Origin: Phytomonospora sp040655735
GTDB taxonomy: Bacteria; Actinomycetota; Actinomycetes; Mycobacteriales; Micromonosporaceae
DNA length: 64,000 bases
Direction: 5' to 3'
Assembly (NCBI RefSeq): GCF_040655735.1
Contig: NZ_JBFAKK010000003.1
Location: forward strand, 62,001-126,000
The notes under the pieces were generated by a model. The model saw nothing but the letters and a program-made list of their open reading frames with translations, was not told where the DNA came from and made no database searches. Of this stretch, positions 1-7,591 are shown piece by piece (positions within the stretch are counted from its first letter, which is position 1; each line of letters begins with the position of its first letter). A program made the translations under genes and the position numbers.

Positions 1-1270
1 AGAACACCGGGTCGCACATCTGGCCGAAGGCACTGGTGTCGAGGACCTGCACGGAGGGCTCGTCGGCCGCCAGGTCGACCAGGAGGAGCTGGTTGCGGTG
101 GTTGGTGACGGCGACCGTGGCGCCTTCGGGCGCGACGGCGAGTTCGAGGACTCGTCCGAGGTCGAGGCCGTCGAAGCGGCGGTCGGGCTCGAAGCCGCCG
201 GCGGGGAGCGTCACGAGGACTTCGCGCGGGCCGTCGTCGGCGGCCACGGCGACGAGGCGCTCACCGCCGGGCAGCCAGGTGAGGTCGCGGTAGCGCACGC
301 CGTAGGGCTCGCCGTGCTGGACGACCGGGCCCTCCCAGTTCCCGAAGGTGAAGGGCTTCCCGCGGCTGGTGATGGCCAGGGATGAGCCGTCTCCCGACAG
401 GCGCGCGGAGTGGAGGTACTCGCCGGCGTCGACGAAGCGGCGGGCGCGCTGCGTGTGGGTCACGCCGATGGAGATGTCGAGCTTGCGCGGCCCGTCCTCG
501 GCGGGGTCGAGGAGGTAGATGTCCCCGCCGCAGTGGTAGACGAGGCGGCTGCCGTCGCCGGACAGGGAGCGGGCGTAGAAGTCGCCGTGGTCGGTGTGGC
601 GGCGCAGGTCTCCGCCGGTGAAGTCGGTCGAGTAGACGTTGCCGTAACCCTCGTGGTCGGAGAGGAAGTACAGGCGCTCGCCGACGATGTGCGGGTTGCC
701 GACGTTGCCGGCCGGTTCGCGGATCCGACGGAAATCCCCCGCGTCATTGCCGTCGCAGATCCACAGGTGTCCGGCGGTCCCGCCCCGGTACCTCTTCCAG
801 GCCGAGGCGTCGCGGAACCCACCGCGCGCGATCACGGTGACGCCGCCGGGGCCTTCGGCCAGCTCGGTGGCGCGTCCGTAGGGCAGTTCGGCGCTCTCGC
901 CGCCGGTGCGGGCGTCGATCGCGCGCAGCCGGGACTCGGAGCGGTTGGGGCTGTAGGCGGAGGTGGCGTAGACGACGGAGTCGCCGCGCCAGGCGGTGAC
1001 CGCCGAGGAGTAGCCGCCGTCGAAGGTGAGGCGCCTGGACTCGCCGCCGGCCATGGGCACGACGTAGGCCTCGGCGGGGCCTTCCTCGCGGCCGGTGTAG
1101 GCGATCAGGGTTCCGTCGGGCGAGACGCGGGGATGTGACGCCGCGGCGACACCGGCGGTCAGCCGGGCGGCGAATCCGCCGCCGCCGGGGACCGTCCAGA
1201 GATCGTCCTCGCAGACGAAGACGATCGTGTCGCCGTGAATGGTCGGGAATCGGGGATAGCCGTTCGCCAT
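1..1270 (-). CDS. Tricorn-type protease, N-terminal part (runs off the window)
   Basis: The minus-strand frame from ATG at 1270 stays open for 423 codons to the window edge. It begins MANGYPRFPTIHGD and continues with FVCEDDLW and repeated beta-propeller blades such as ASHPRVSPDGTLIAYTG and SGDGSRLVYHCGGDIYLLD. This is the six-bladed propeller that opens tricorn proteases. In that family a seven-bladed propeller, a PDZ domain and an S41-type serine protease core follow, and these would lie outside the window. Tricorn degrades oligopeptides downstream of the proteasome in the cytoplasm. A Shine-Dalgarno GGAGG lies about 6 nt before the ATG. The gene is divergent from lipA. The catalytic part is not visible, so activity is inferred from the family. 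Confidence 0.85.
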   Translation of the reverse strand, partial: MANGYPRFPTIHGDTIVFVCEDDLWTVPGGGGFAARLTAGVAAASHPRVSPDGTLIAYTGREEGPAEAYVVPMAGGESRRLTFDGGYSSAVTAWRGDSVVYATSAYSPNRSESRLRAIDARTGGESAELPYGRATELAEGPGGVTVIARGGFRDASAWKRYRGGTAGHLWICDGNDAGDFRRIREPAGNVGNPHIVGERLYFLSDHEGYGNVYSTDFTGGDLRRHTDHGDFYARSLSGDGSRLVYHCGGDIYLLDPAEDGPRKLDISIGVTHTQRARRFVDAGEYLHSARLSGDGSSLAITSRGKPFTFGNWEGPVVQHGEPYGVRYRDLTWLPGGERLVAVAADDGPREVLVTLPAGGFEPDRRFDGLDLGRVLELAVAPEGATVAVTNHRNQLLLVDLAADEPSVQVLDTSAFGQMCDPVF

Positions 1271-1387
1271 CGATGACCTCCGGATGAGGGGTTCTCGGTC
1301 CGCACACCGCCCACTGGAGCGGCATCATCATGACATCACACCGACGCCACGTGAGCAAGCCCACGAGTGGGCGGGTCCGCCACGACG

Positions 1388-1393
1388 TAGGCT
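1388..1393 (+). promoter_or_regulatory. -10 hexamer TAGGCT for leaderless lipA
   Basis: TAGGCT ends 7 nt before the GTG at 1401 and there is no Shine-Dalgarno sequence between them. This is the geometry of an actinobacterial leaderless transcript starting at the start codon. Confidence 0.55.
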
Positions 1394-1400
1394 CGACAGC

Positions 1401-2333
1401 GTGACCTCCGTACAGCCCGAAGGCCGCCGCATGCTGCGCATCGAAGCGCGCAATGCGGCCACGCCCATTGAGCGCAAGCCGTCCTGGATCAAGGTCAAGG
1501 CCAAGATGGGCCCGCAGTTCACCGAACTGTCCGGGCTGGTCAAACGCGAGGGCCTGCACACCGTCTGCCAGGAAGCCGGCTGTCCCAACATCTACGAGTG
1601 CTGGGAGGACCGCGAGGCGACCTTCCTCATCGGCGGCGACCAGTGCACCCGCCGCTGCGACTTCTGCCAGATCGACACCGGCAAGCCGCAGGCGCTCGAC
1701 CGCGACGAGCCCCGGCGCGTGGCCGAGTCGGTCGCCCAGATGGAGCTGAAGTACGCGACCATCACCGGCGTCGCCCGCGACGACCTCCCCGACGGCGGCG
1801 CTTGGCTCTACGCCGAGACCGTCCGCCAGATCCACGAGATGCTGCCCGGCTGCGGCGTCGAGCTGCTGATCCCCGACTTCAACGCCGTCCCCGAGCAGCT
1901 CGCCGAGGTCTTCGGCTCGCGCCCGGAGGTGCTGGCGCACAACGTCGAGACCGTGCCGCGGATCTTCAAGCGGATCCGCCCGGCCTTCACCTACGAGCGC
2001 TCGCTCTCGGTGATCACCAAGGCCCGCGAGGCCGGCCTGGTCACCAAGTCGAACCTCATCCTGGGCATGGGCGAGGAGCGCGAGGAGATCTCGCAGGCCC
2101 TCAAGGACCTCCACGCCGCCGGCTGCGAGCTGATCACCATCACGCAGTACCTGCGCCCCTCGGCCCGGCACCACCCCGTCGAACGCTGGGTGAAGCCCGA
2201 GGAGTTCGTCGAACTGAGCGCCGAGGCCGAGGCCATCGGCTTCGCCGGGGTCATGAGCGGCCCCCTGGTGCGCTCGTCCTACCGGGCCGGACGGCTCTAC
2301 AAGCAAGCACTCGACGCCCGCCAGCCCGCGTGA
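1401..2333 (+). CDS. lipA: Lipoyl synthase LipA
   Basis: 310 residues from GTG 1401. Radical-SAM enzyme that inserts two sulfur atoms into protein-bound octanoyl groups to make lipoyl cofactors for 2-oxoacid dehydrogenases and the glycine cleavage system. The N-terminal auxiliary cluster cysteines are C56, C61 and C67 (CQEAGCPNIYEC), the radical-SAM cysteines are C82, C86 and C89 (CTRRCDFC), and the C-terminal RSSYRAG supplies the serine ligand. Longer in-frame starts exist from 1284, but GTG 1401 gives the usual MTSVxPEGRRMLRIEARN N-terminus and has a -10 hexamer 7 nt upstream. The DUF4191 gene follows 27 bp later, a common actinobacterial pairing. Confidence 0.97.
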   Translation: MTSVQPEGRRMLRIEARNAATPIERKPSWIKVKAKMGPQFTELSGLVKREGLHTVCQEAGCPNIYECWEDREATFLIGGDQCTRRCDFCQIDTGKPQALDRDEPRRVAESVAQMELKYATITGVARDDLPDGGAWLYAETVRQIHEMLPGCGVELLIPDFNAVPEQLAEVFGSRPEVLAHNVETVPRIFKRIRPAFTYERSLSVITKAREAGLVTKSNLILGMGEEREEISQALKDLHAAGCELITITQYLRPSARHHPVERWVKPEEFVELSAEAEAIGFAGVMSGPLVRSSYRAGRLYKQALDARQPA

Positions 2334-2347
2334 CGCGGACCTCCATC

Positions 2348-2353
2348 TAAGAT
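2348..2353 (+). promoter_or_regulatory. -10 hexamer TAAGAT for leaderless DUF4191 gene
   Basis: TAAGAT lies in the short lipA-DUF4191 gap, 7 nt before ATG 2361, with no Shine-Dalgarno. It suggests the second gene has its own leaderless transcript as well as any readthrough from lipA. Confidence 0.5.
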
Positions 2354-2360
2354 TGACGTT

Positions 2361-3056
2361 ATGGCAGACCAGCCCGAGAAGGTTTCATTCGGCCAGCGGA
2401 TCAAGCAGATCGGCCAGGCGTTCACGTTCACCGCGAAGCGGGACAAAGTATTCCTCCCGCTGGTGATCGTCGCCATCCTCGTACCGCTGATAGCGGTCGC
2501 GGCGCTGGTGACCTTCACCGAACTCGGCTGGTGGCTCATCCCGGTCGGCATCCTGATGTCGCTGCTGGCCATGATGATCGTGCTGAACCTGCGCGTGAAC
2601 AAGGCCGTCATGAACGAGGCCGTCGGCAAGCCCGGCGCCGCCCTCGCCCTGATGGACATGATCCGCGGCTGGACGACCACCCCGGCCGTGCAGGTCAACA
2701 CCCACCAGGACATGGTGCACCGCACGATCAGCCGCTCCGGCGTCGTGCTGCTCGCCGAGGGTTCGCCCCACCGCCTCAAGAGCATGATCGCGCAGGAGAA
2801 GAAGCGCGTCAGCCGCATCGCCGGCAGCGCGCCCGTCTACGACTACATCATCGGTGAGGGCGAGGGCCAGCTCTCCGTGCGCAAGCTGCGCACCACGCTG
2901 ACCAAACTCCCCAAGAACCTCACCTCCAAGGAACTCGCCGGCCTGATCAAGCGGCTGGAGGCGATCAGCGCCCGCTCGGCGCCGATCCCGAAGGGCCCGA
3001 TCCCGGGGAACATGCGCGCGCCCAAGGGCATGCACAAGGCGATGCGCGGCCGCTGA
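2361..3056 (+). CDS. DUF4191 membrane protein
   Basis: 231 residues. Two hydrophobic segments near residues 32-52 and 56-75 (FLPLVIVAILVPLIAV, WWLIPVGILMSLLAMMIV) are followed by a basic cytoplasmic domain ending KGPIPGNMRAPKGMHKAMRGR. Length, two-helix layout and position just after lipA match the actinobacterial DUF4191 family, whose function is not known. No catalytic motif is visible. A strong intrinsic terminator follows 14 nt after the stop, so lipA and this gene form a closed transcription unit. Confidence 0.85.
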   Translation: MADQPEKVSFGQRIKQIGQAFTFTAKRDKVFLPLVIVAILVPLIAVAALVTFTELGWWLIPVGILMSLLAMMIVLNLRVNKAVMNEAVGKPGAALALMDMIRGWTTTPAVQVNTHQDMVHRTISRSGVVLLAEGSPHRLKSMIAQEKKRVSRIAGSAPVYDYIIGEGEGQLSVRKLRTTLTKLPKNLTSKELAGLIKRLEAISARSAPIPKGPIPGNMRAPKGMHKAMRGR

Positions 3057-3070
3057 GCGGACGCGCACGG

Positions 3071-3101
3071 AGCCGGGACACCTCGCGTGTCCCGGCTTTT
3101 T
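3071..3101 (+). terminator. Intrinsic terminator after DUF4191 gene
   Basis: Perfect 10-bp stem (3071-3080 with 3088-3097), 7-nt loop, followed by a run of five T. Confidence 0.85.
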
Positions 3102-3203
3102 CACGCCCGCGACGACCGGACAAAGCCGGGTAAGACCGTACGGACCCCGCACCGAAAGTGTCCGACATCCGGACGGACCCTTCACATCGAGCCCTGCGCT
3201 CCG

Positions 3204-3257
3204 TACGATTCCCGAAACCGTGACGGCCCGTCGCAGCGAGCATGAAGACCGTCACGG
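3204..3257 (+). promoter_or_regulatory. Candidate promoter and 5' leader hairpin of the Fur-family gene
   Basis: TACGAT (3204-3209) is a plausible -10. Just downstream CCGTGACGG (3218-3226) and CCGTCACGG (3249-3257) form a perfect 9-bp inverted repeat with a 22-nt loop. It would sit at the 5' end of a roughly 85-nt leader. It could be an operator or an RNA hairpin; nothing here decides between them. Confidence 0.4.
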
Positions 3258-3302
3258 CACGCACACGTCGACACCGTCGAGACCACATGCGAAGGTTGGA
3301 AC

Positions 3303-3719
3303 ATGGACGGCGAACCGCTTCTGCGCAGCAAGGGCCTGCGAGTGACAAAGCAGCGACTCGCCGTGCTCGAAGTACTCACCGAGGGCGGGCACCCCGAGGT
3401 CGACGAGATCATCAACCGCGCCCGGCCGAAGGTCGGCTCGCTGTCGACGCAGGCCGCCTACGACGTCCTCGCCACGCTCACCGGCGCCGGCCTCGCCCGT
3501 CGCATCGAGCCCGCCGGGCACAACACCCGCTACGAGGCGCGCACCGGCGACAACCACCACCACGCCGTCTGCCGGCAGTGCGGGCACGTCGAGGACATCG
3601 ACTGCGCGGTGGGCACCGCCCCCTGCCTGCACGCCGCGCAGGACCACGGGTACGTCATCGACGAGGCGGAAGTGACGTACTGGGGCCTGTGCGGCGACTG
3701 CCAGGGACCGCGGGGCTAG
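3303..3719 (+). CDS. Fur-family transcriptional regulator
   Basis: 138 residues. The N-terminal winged helix (KGLRVTKQRLAVLEVL to AAYDVLATLTGAGLARRI) is followed by the dimer/metal domain. Structural zinc pairs are C90/C93 (CRQC) and C130/C133 (CGDC); a histidine run H85-H87 lies at the regulatory metal site. Family members repress DNA when bound to Fe, Mn, Zn or Ni, or sense peroxide. Subclass cannot be set from sequence; the absence of an adjacent katG argues against a classic FurA-KatG unit. Start chosen because GAAGG lies 7 nt upstream of ATG 3303. Convergent with the RDD gene. Confidence 0.9.
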   Translation: MDGEPLLRSKGLRVTKQRLAVLEVLTEGGHPEVDEIINRARPKVGSLSTQAAYDVLATLTGAGLARRIEPAGHNTRYEARTGDNHHHAVCRQCGHVEDIDCAVGTAPCLHAAQDHGYVIDEAEVTYWGLCGDCQGPRG

Positions 3720-3743
3720 CGGACTCACCGAAGGCTCTTCGCG

Positions 3744-3765
3744 CCGGCGCTCCGAAGGGCGCCGG
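3744..3765. terminator. Hairpin between convergent Fur and RDD genes
   Basis: CCGGCGC (3744-3750) pairs with GCGCCGG (3759-3765) across an 8-nt loop in the 95-bp convergent gap. No T-run, so termination is inferred from position. Confidence 0.4.
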
Positions 3766-3814
3766 GAGACGGTGCGGGGATCCGCCGGCACCCGGGCGGC
3801 GAGGACGCCGGGCC

Positions 3815-4195
3815 CTAGCGGATGACGACCGACTCCGCCGCGCGGTCGTGCAGGCCGCGCCGGTCGGAGTCCATGATCAGCGCGGGCACGACCAGCGCCA
3901 GCAGCACACCGCGGATGAACGCGCGGTAGAGGCCGAGGCGCTCGCCGTCGAGCCGCACGCAGCGGATCTTGGCGACCCGCATGCCGGGCGTCTGCGTGAA
4001 AAGGCCGATGAACACGGCGTACTCGAGCACCAGCACCGCCGAGGCCCACAGGTTGCCGTAGGGCTGCGGCGCCACGGCAACGGCGAGCAGCAGGCACAGG
4101 ATCCAGTCGATCAGCAGTGCCAGGAAGCGCTCGCCGAGAGTCGCGGGGCGAACCTCGGAAGACGACTGCGAGGAGGGGCCTGCGGTGGTAGACAC
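3815..4195 (-). CDS. RDD-family membrane protein
   Basis: 126 residues from GTG 4195. The family signature is visible as ERFLALLIDW (Arg then Asp in the first helix) and the second-helix Asp/Arg region GMRVAKIRCVRLDG. Three hydrophobic segments span roughly residues 24-43, 52-68 and 95-108. RDD proteins are small inner-membrane proteins; some have been proposed as ion transporters, and the role here is unknown. Sitting divergent from glnA is a common actinobacterial arrangement. TAGGCT at 4202-4207 (minus) is 6 nt from the GTG, so the gene is probably leaderless. Confidence 0.85.
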   Translation of the reverse strand: MSTTAGPSSQSSSEVRPATLGERFLALLIDWILCLLLAVAVAPQPYGNLWASAVLVLEYAVFIGLFTQTPGMRVAKIRCVRLDGERLGLYRAFIRGVLLALVVPALIMDSDRRGLHDRAAESVVIR

Positions 4196-4201
4196 GTGGT
4201 G

Positions 4202-4207
4202 AGCCTA
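4202..4207 (-). promoter_or_regulatory. -10 hexamer TAGGCT for leaderless RDD gene
   Basis: Minus-strand TAGGCT, 6-nt spacer to GTG 4195, no Shine-Dalgarno. Confidence 0.5.
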
Positions 4208-4270
4208 CCCGGCGGCGGGTTCCGGGCTCGGTCGACGGTGTCGCGTGTGCCCGGTCACCATGAACGCCGT

Positions 4271-4308
4271 GTAACACGGCCGAAACAAGCGAGACACGGC
4301 AAGGCAAC
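4271..4308 (+). promoter_or_regulatory. Double GlnR operator upstream of glnA
   Basis: The sequence reads GTAAC-n6-GAAAC-n6-GACAC-n6-GCAAC (half-sites at 4271, 4282, 4293, 4304). The first pair matches the known Streptomyces GlnR box gTnAc-n6-GaAAc exactly. The second pair has one mismatch per half-site and keeps the 11-bp half-site and 22-bp box phasing. Its position 85-120 bp before the glnA start fits nitrogen-responsive activation by GlnR. Regulation is inferred from this match. Confidence 0.75.
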
Positions 4309-4392
4309 GCCGTCGACTTACGGTCGCCGCAGGCTGCCATGCCGACTGTTCCCACAGCGCCTACCACCGCCTAGCGGACGGAGGAACATCCA

Positions 4393-5817
4393 GTGTTCGC
4401 CAACCCCGACGAGCTTTTCGCCTACGTGCGCGACAACGACGTCAAATTCATCGACGTTCGTTTCTGTGACCTGCCCGGTGTCATGCAGCACTTCAATGTG
4501 CCAGCCGAGTCCTTCGGCGAGGACGCGTTCACCGACGGGCTGGCGTTCGACGGTTCGTCGATCCGCGGGTTCCAGGCGATCCACGAGTCCGACATGCTCC
4601 TCCTGCCCGACGTGACCTCGGCCTTCGTCGACCCGTTCCGCGCGCAGAAGACGATCGCGCTGAACTTCTTCATCCACGACCCGTTCACGCGGGAGGCCTA
4701 CAGCCGCGACCCGCGCAACGTCGCGAAGAAGGCCGAGCAGTACCTGTCCGGCATCGGCTTCGCCGACAAGGCCTACTTCGGCGCCGAGGCGGAGTTCTAC
4801 ATCTTCGACTCGATCCGCTTCGACACCGCCGCGCAGCACGGCTTCTACTACATCGACTCCAAGGAAGGCGCCTGGAACACCGGCAAGGACGAGGAGGGCG
4901 GCAACCTCGGCTACAAGCCCGGCTACAAGGGCGGCTACTTCCCCGTTCCGCCGGTCGACCACTTCGCCGACCTCCGCGACGGCATGGTGCGCGAGCTGCT
5001 CAACGTCGGCCTTGAGGTCGAGCGCGCCCACCACGAGGTCGGCACCGCCGGACAGGCGGAGATCAACTACCGCTTCTCGACGCTGCTGCACTCCGGCGAC
5101 CAGGTCCAGCTGTTCAAATACATCGTGAAGAACACCGCCTGGGCGGCCGGCAAGACCGCGACCTTCATGCCCAAGCCGCTCTTCGGCGACAACGGCTCGG
5201 GCATGCACACCCACCAGAGCCTGTGGCTGGGCGGCGAGCCGCTGTTCTACGACGAGACCGGCTACGCCGGCCTCTCGGACATGGCGCGCTACTACATCGG
5301 CGGCCTGCTCAAGCACGCCCCGAGCCTGCTGGCCTTCACCAACCCGACGGTGAACTCCTACCGTCGCCTGGTGCCGGGCTTCGAGGCGCCGGTCAACCTG
5401 GTCTACTCGCAGCGCAACCGCTCGGCCTGCACGCGCATCCCGGTCACCGGGACCAACGCCAAGGCCAAGCGCGTCGAGTTCCGCGTGCCGGACCCGTCGA
5501 GCAACCCGTACCTGGCCTTCTCGGCGATGCTGATGGCCGGCCTCGACGGCATCAAGAACAAGATCGAGCCGCCGACGCCGGTCGACAAGGACCTCTACGA
5601 GCTGCCGCCCGAGGAGTACAACGAGGTCGCGCAGGTCCCCGGCTCACTGCCGGCGGTCCTCGACTCGCTGGAGGCCGACCACGACTTCCTGCTGGAGGGC
5701 GGGGTGTTCACCCCCGACCTGATCGACACCTGGATCTCCTGGAAGCGCGAGAACGAGGTGGACCCGATCCGTCTGCGCCCGACGCCGCACGAGTTCGAGC
5801 TCTACTTCGACGTGTAA
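4393..5817 (+). CDS. glnA: Glutamine synthetase type I (GlnA)
   Basis: 474 residues, the usual GSI-beta length. ATP-dependent condensation of glutamate and ammonium, the main nitrogen assimilation step. Visible motifs: LAFDGSSIRGF near the N-terminus, ATP/metal site GAEAEFYIFD, MPKPLFGDNGSGMHTH, the substrate region NPTVNSYRRLVPGFEAP, and the adenylylation loop KDLYELPPEE with Tyr402, the expected target of GlnE. GTG 4393 is chosen over later starts because GGAGG lies about 9 nt upstream and the product aligns from MFANPDELFAYV. Expression is probably under GlnR. A 19-bp perfect hairpin follows the stop. Confidence 0.98.
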   Translation: MFANPDELFAYVRDNDVKFIDVRFCDLPGVMQHFNVPAESFGEDAFTDGLAFDGSSIRGFQAIHESDMLLLPDVTSAFVDPFRAQKTIALNFFIHDPFTREAYSRDPRNVAKKAEQYLSGIGFADKAYFGAEAEFYIFDSIRFDTAAQHGFYYIDSKEGAWNTGKDEEGGNLGYKPGYKGGYFPVPPVDHFADLRDGMVRELLNVGLEVERAHHEVGTAGQAEINYRFSTLLHSGDQVQLFKYIVKNTAWAAGKTATFMPKPLFGDNGSGMHTHQSLWLGGEPLFYDETGYAGLSDMARYYIGGLLKHAPSLLAFTNPTVNSYRRLVPGFEAPVNLVYSQRNRSACTRIPVTGTNAKAKRVEFRVPDPSSNPYLAFSAMLMAGLDGIKNKIEPPTPVDKDLYELPPEEYNEVAQVPGSLPAVLDSLEADHDFLLEGGVFTPDLIDTWISWKRENEVDPIRLRPTPHEFELYFDV

Positions 5818-5838
5818 ACCCGCGAGAGCCGGACGCAC

Positions 5839-5882
5839 GCGAGAACCCCGCCACCGTGGCACGACGGTGGCGGGGTTCTCGC
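5839..5882 (+). terminator. Strong hairpin terminator after glnA
   Basis: 19-bp perfect stem (5839-5857 with 5864-5882) with a 6-nt loop. There is no T-tract, as is frequent in high-GC actinobacteria. Confidence 0.75.
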
Positions 5883-5959
5883 GTATCGGTACCCAATTGC
5901 CTTGCGCCCCAAGGCTTCCCCCGGCAAGCTGACCGCTTTCCGGCACCCCTGGAGCGCCC

Positions 5960-7519
5960 ATGTCCCTCAACCTCACCCGCGTCCTCGGCGACGGGCCCTT
6001 CGCAGAGATCGGCGCGCCGACCGCCGTGGCCGCGCATGACGGGCTCGTCGCGGTCGGCGGCGATCTCGGCTCGCTGTACTGGGACGGGGACGGGACGGCC
6101 CGCGTCGGCTGGAGAGCGCACCGGCTGGGCGTGTACGAAAGCGGCGGCGAACGGTGCCGGGTGCTCATCGAGACGCGGTGGCCGGTCAACGCGCTCGACT
6201 TCCACCCCTCGCTGCCCCTGCTGGCGGTGGGGACCGGCTCTTACGACGGGGGCGACTACTTCGACGGGGAACTCATCCTCCTCGACGTCGAGACCGGCGA
6301 GACCGTGTCCCTGATGCCCGACGAGCGGGAGGTCCGCCGGGTGCGGTGGGCCGACGCGCGGACGCTGGAGGTGGTGGTGGCCCCGCCCAACGACAACGAC
6401 TTCCCCGAGCCGCGCGAGCGCGGCTTCGCCGAGGTGATCGTGCGCGCGGACTGGCAGACGCCCGAGCCGTACCGGCTGGGCGAGGTCGCCGGACGTGAGA
6501 CGGTGCCGAGCGCGGCGCCGCCGGTGTCGCTGCGGGAGCACGCGGGAGAGGCGTGGGAGCCCCGGGACCAGGTGTGGGCGGTGGCCGCGACGAATGACGG
6601 GGGCGTCGTCGTGGGGCGTCAAGGCGTACTGCTGGAGGCGTGGACGGCGGGCGGCGAGCCGGCGTGGTCGGTGCCCGACGAGGGCGGGGCGAAGCAGCTC
6701 CTGGTCGATCCGGGTGGGCGGACCGCGCTGGTCAACGTGACGCGTCCGTGGCGCGAGGGTCCGGACGGGTGGCACCGGGGGCCCGATCTGGTCGGGCGCG
6801 TCTCGCTCGACGACGGGCGCTTGCTGACGCGCCTCGACGAGGGCTGGGCCGCGGTGCTGGCCGGAGCGGCCGACGGCTCGGCGCTCATGCGCCACACGAA
6901 CTACCGCGAGGAGCACGCGGCGATCCTGCTCGACCCCGCGGGCGAGCGCGCGGGGACGGTCGCGCTGCACGGATGCGACACCTTCAACCACCCGTTCGAG
7001 GTACGAGGGAGCGCCCTGCCGCTCGTCCTGGTCGGCGAGCCGGACGCGCCCCACTGGGACAAGTGGGTCGCCGCGGTCGGTCCCGGGGCGGACCTCGACC
7101 GGCTCTTCCCTCTCGAATGGGAGGCCGGCCCGGGCAGGCACCTCTTCGGGGGACCGGGTGTGGTCTCCGGCGGGACGCTCGTACACGCCGGAACGGTCCA
7201 CCACGGGCACGGCCTGCTGCCCGGCAACGCCTTCGTGGTCGCCCGCGACTTCACGGGCGGCTCGGCGCGCTGGGTGCACGCCGGCGACATACCGGTCACC
7301 GCGCTGGACACCGACGGCGAGCGCGTCTACGCGGCCTTCAACTCGGGTGAGCTGCTGGTCTTGGACTTGGAGAACGGCGAGGTGCTCCACCGCGAGGAAC
7401 TCGTGGTGCGGGGACGTCCGGTGGTCGCGCTGTCGCTGGCCCTCGACGGTCCCGGGCGGCTGCTCGCCGGAACGGTCGACGGCCGGATCCTCGACTTCGC
7501 GCTCGACTTCGCCGCCTGA
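5960..7519 (+). CDS. Propeller-like protein of unknown function
   Basis: 519 residues, no signal peptide and no membrane segment. The protein is built of repeated beta-rich segments such as AAHDGLVAVGGDLGSLYWDG, VNALDFHPSLPLLAVGTG, ALDTDGERVYAAFNSGELLVLDLENGE and LAGTVDGRILDFAL, resembling WD40/quinoprotein blades. I do not recognise a named family and no catalytic motif is seen. GGAG lies about 7 nt before ATG 5960. The gene stands alone between the glnA terminator and the LCP gene. A shorter protein of similar texture is encoded at 38883. A cytoplasmic scaffold or sensor role is only a guess from the fold. Confidence 0.7.
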   Translation: MSLNLTRVLGDGPFAEIGAPTAVAAHDGLVAVGGDLGSLYWDGDGTARVGWRAHRLGVYESGGERCRVLIETRWPVNALDFHPSLPLLAVGTGSYDGGDYFDGELILLDVETGETVSLMPDEREVRRVRWADARTLEVVVAPPNDNDFPEPRERGFAEVIVRADWQTPEPYRLGEVAGRETVPSAAPPVSLREHAGEAWEPRDQVWAVAATNDGGVVVGRQGVLLEAWTAGGEPAWSVPDEGGAKQLLVDPGGRTALVNVTRPWREGPDGWHRGPDLVGRVSLDDGRLLTRLDEGWAAVLAGAADGSALMRHTNYREEHAAILLDPAGERAGTVALHGCDTFNHPFEVRGSALPLVLVGEPDAPHWDKWVAAVGPGADLDRLFPLEWEAGPGRHLFGGPGVVSGGTLVHAGTVHHGHGLLPGNAFVVARDFTGGSARWVHAGDIPVTALDTDGERVYAAFNSGELLVLDLENGEVLHREELVVRGRPVVALSLALDGPGRLLAGTVDGRILDFALDFAA

Positions 7520-7591
7520 GCAACTTTTCGGTCCGGCCGCAGCGTCGACCGTAGCGGCGGCTGCCCATGCCGCCGGAGACGGAGATCCGCC

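Noticed and set aside
744..2306. 520-codon minus-strand frame overlapping lipA and the tricorn gene
   Set aside because: lipA on the plus strand and the tricorn frame on the minus strand explain this DNA with clear family motifs. The frame is an out-of-phase shadow.
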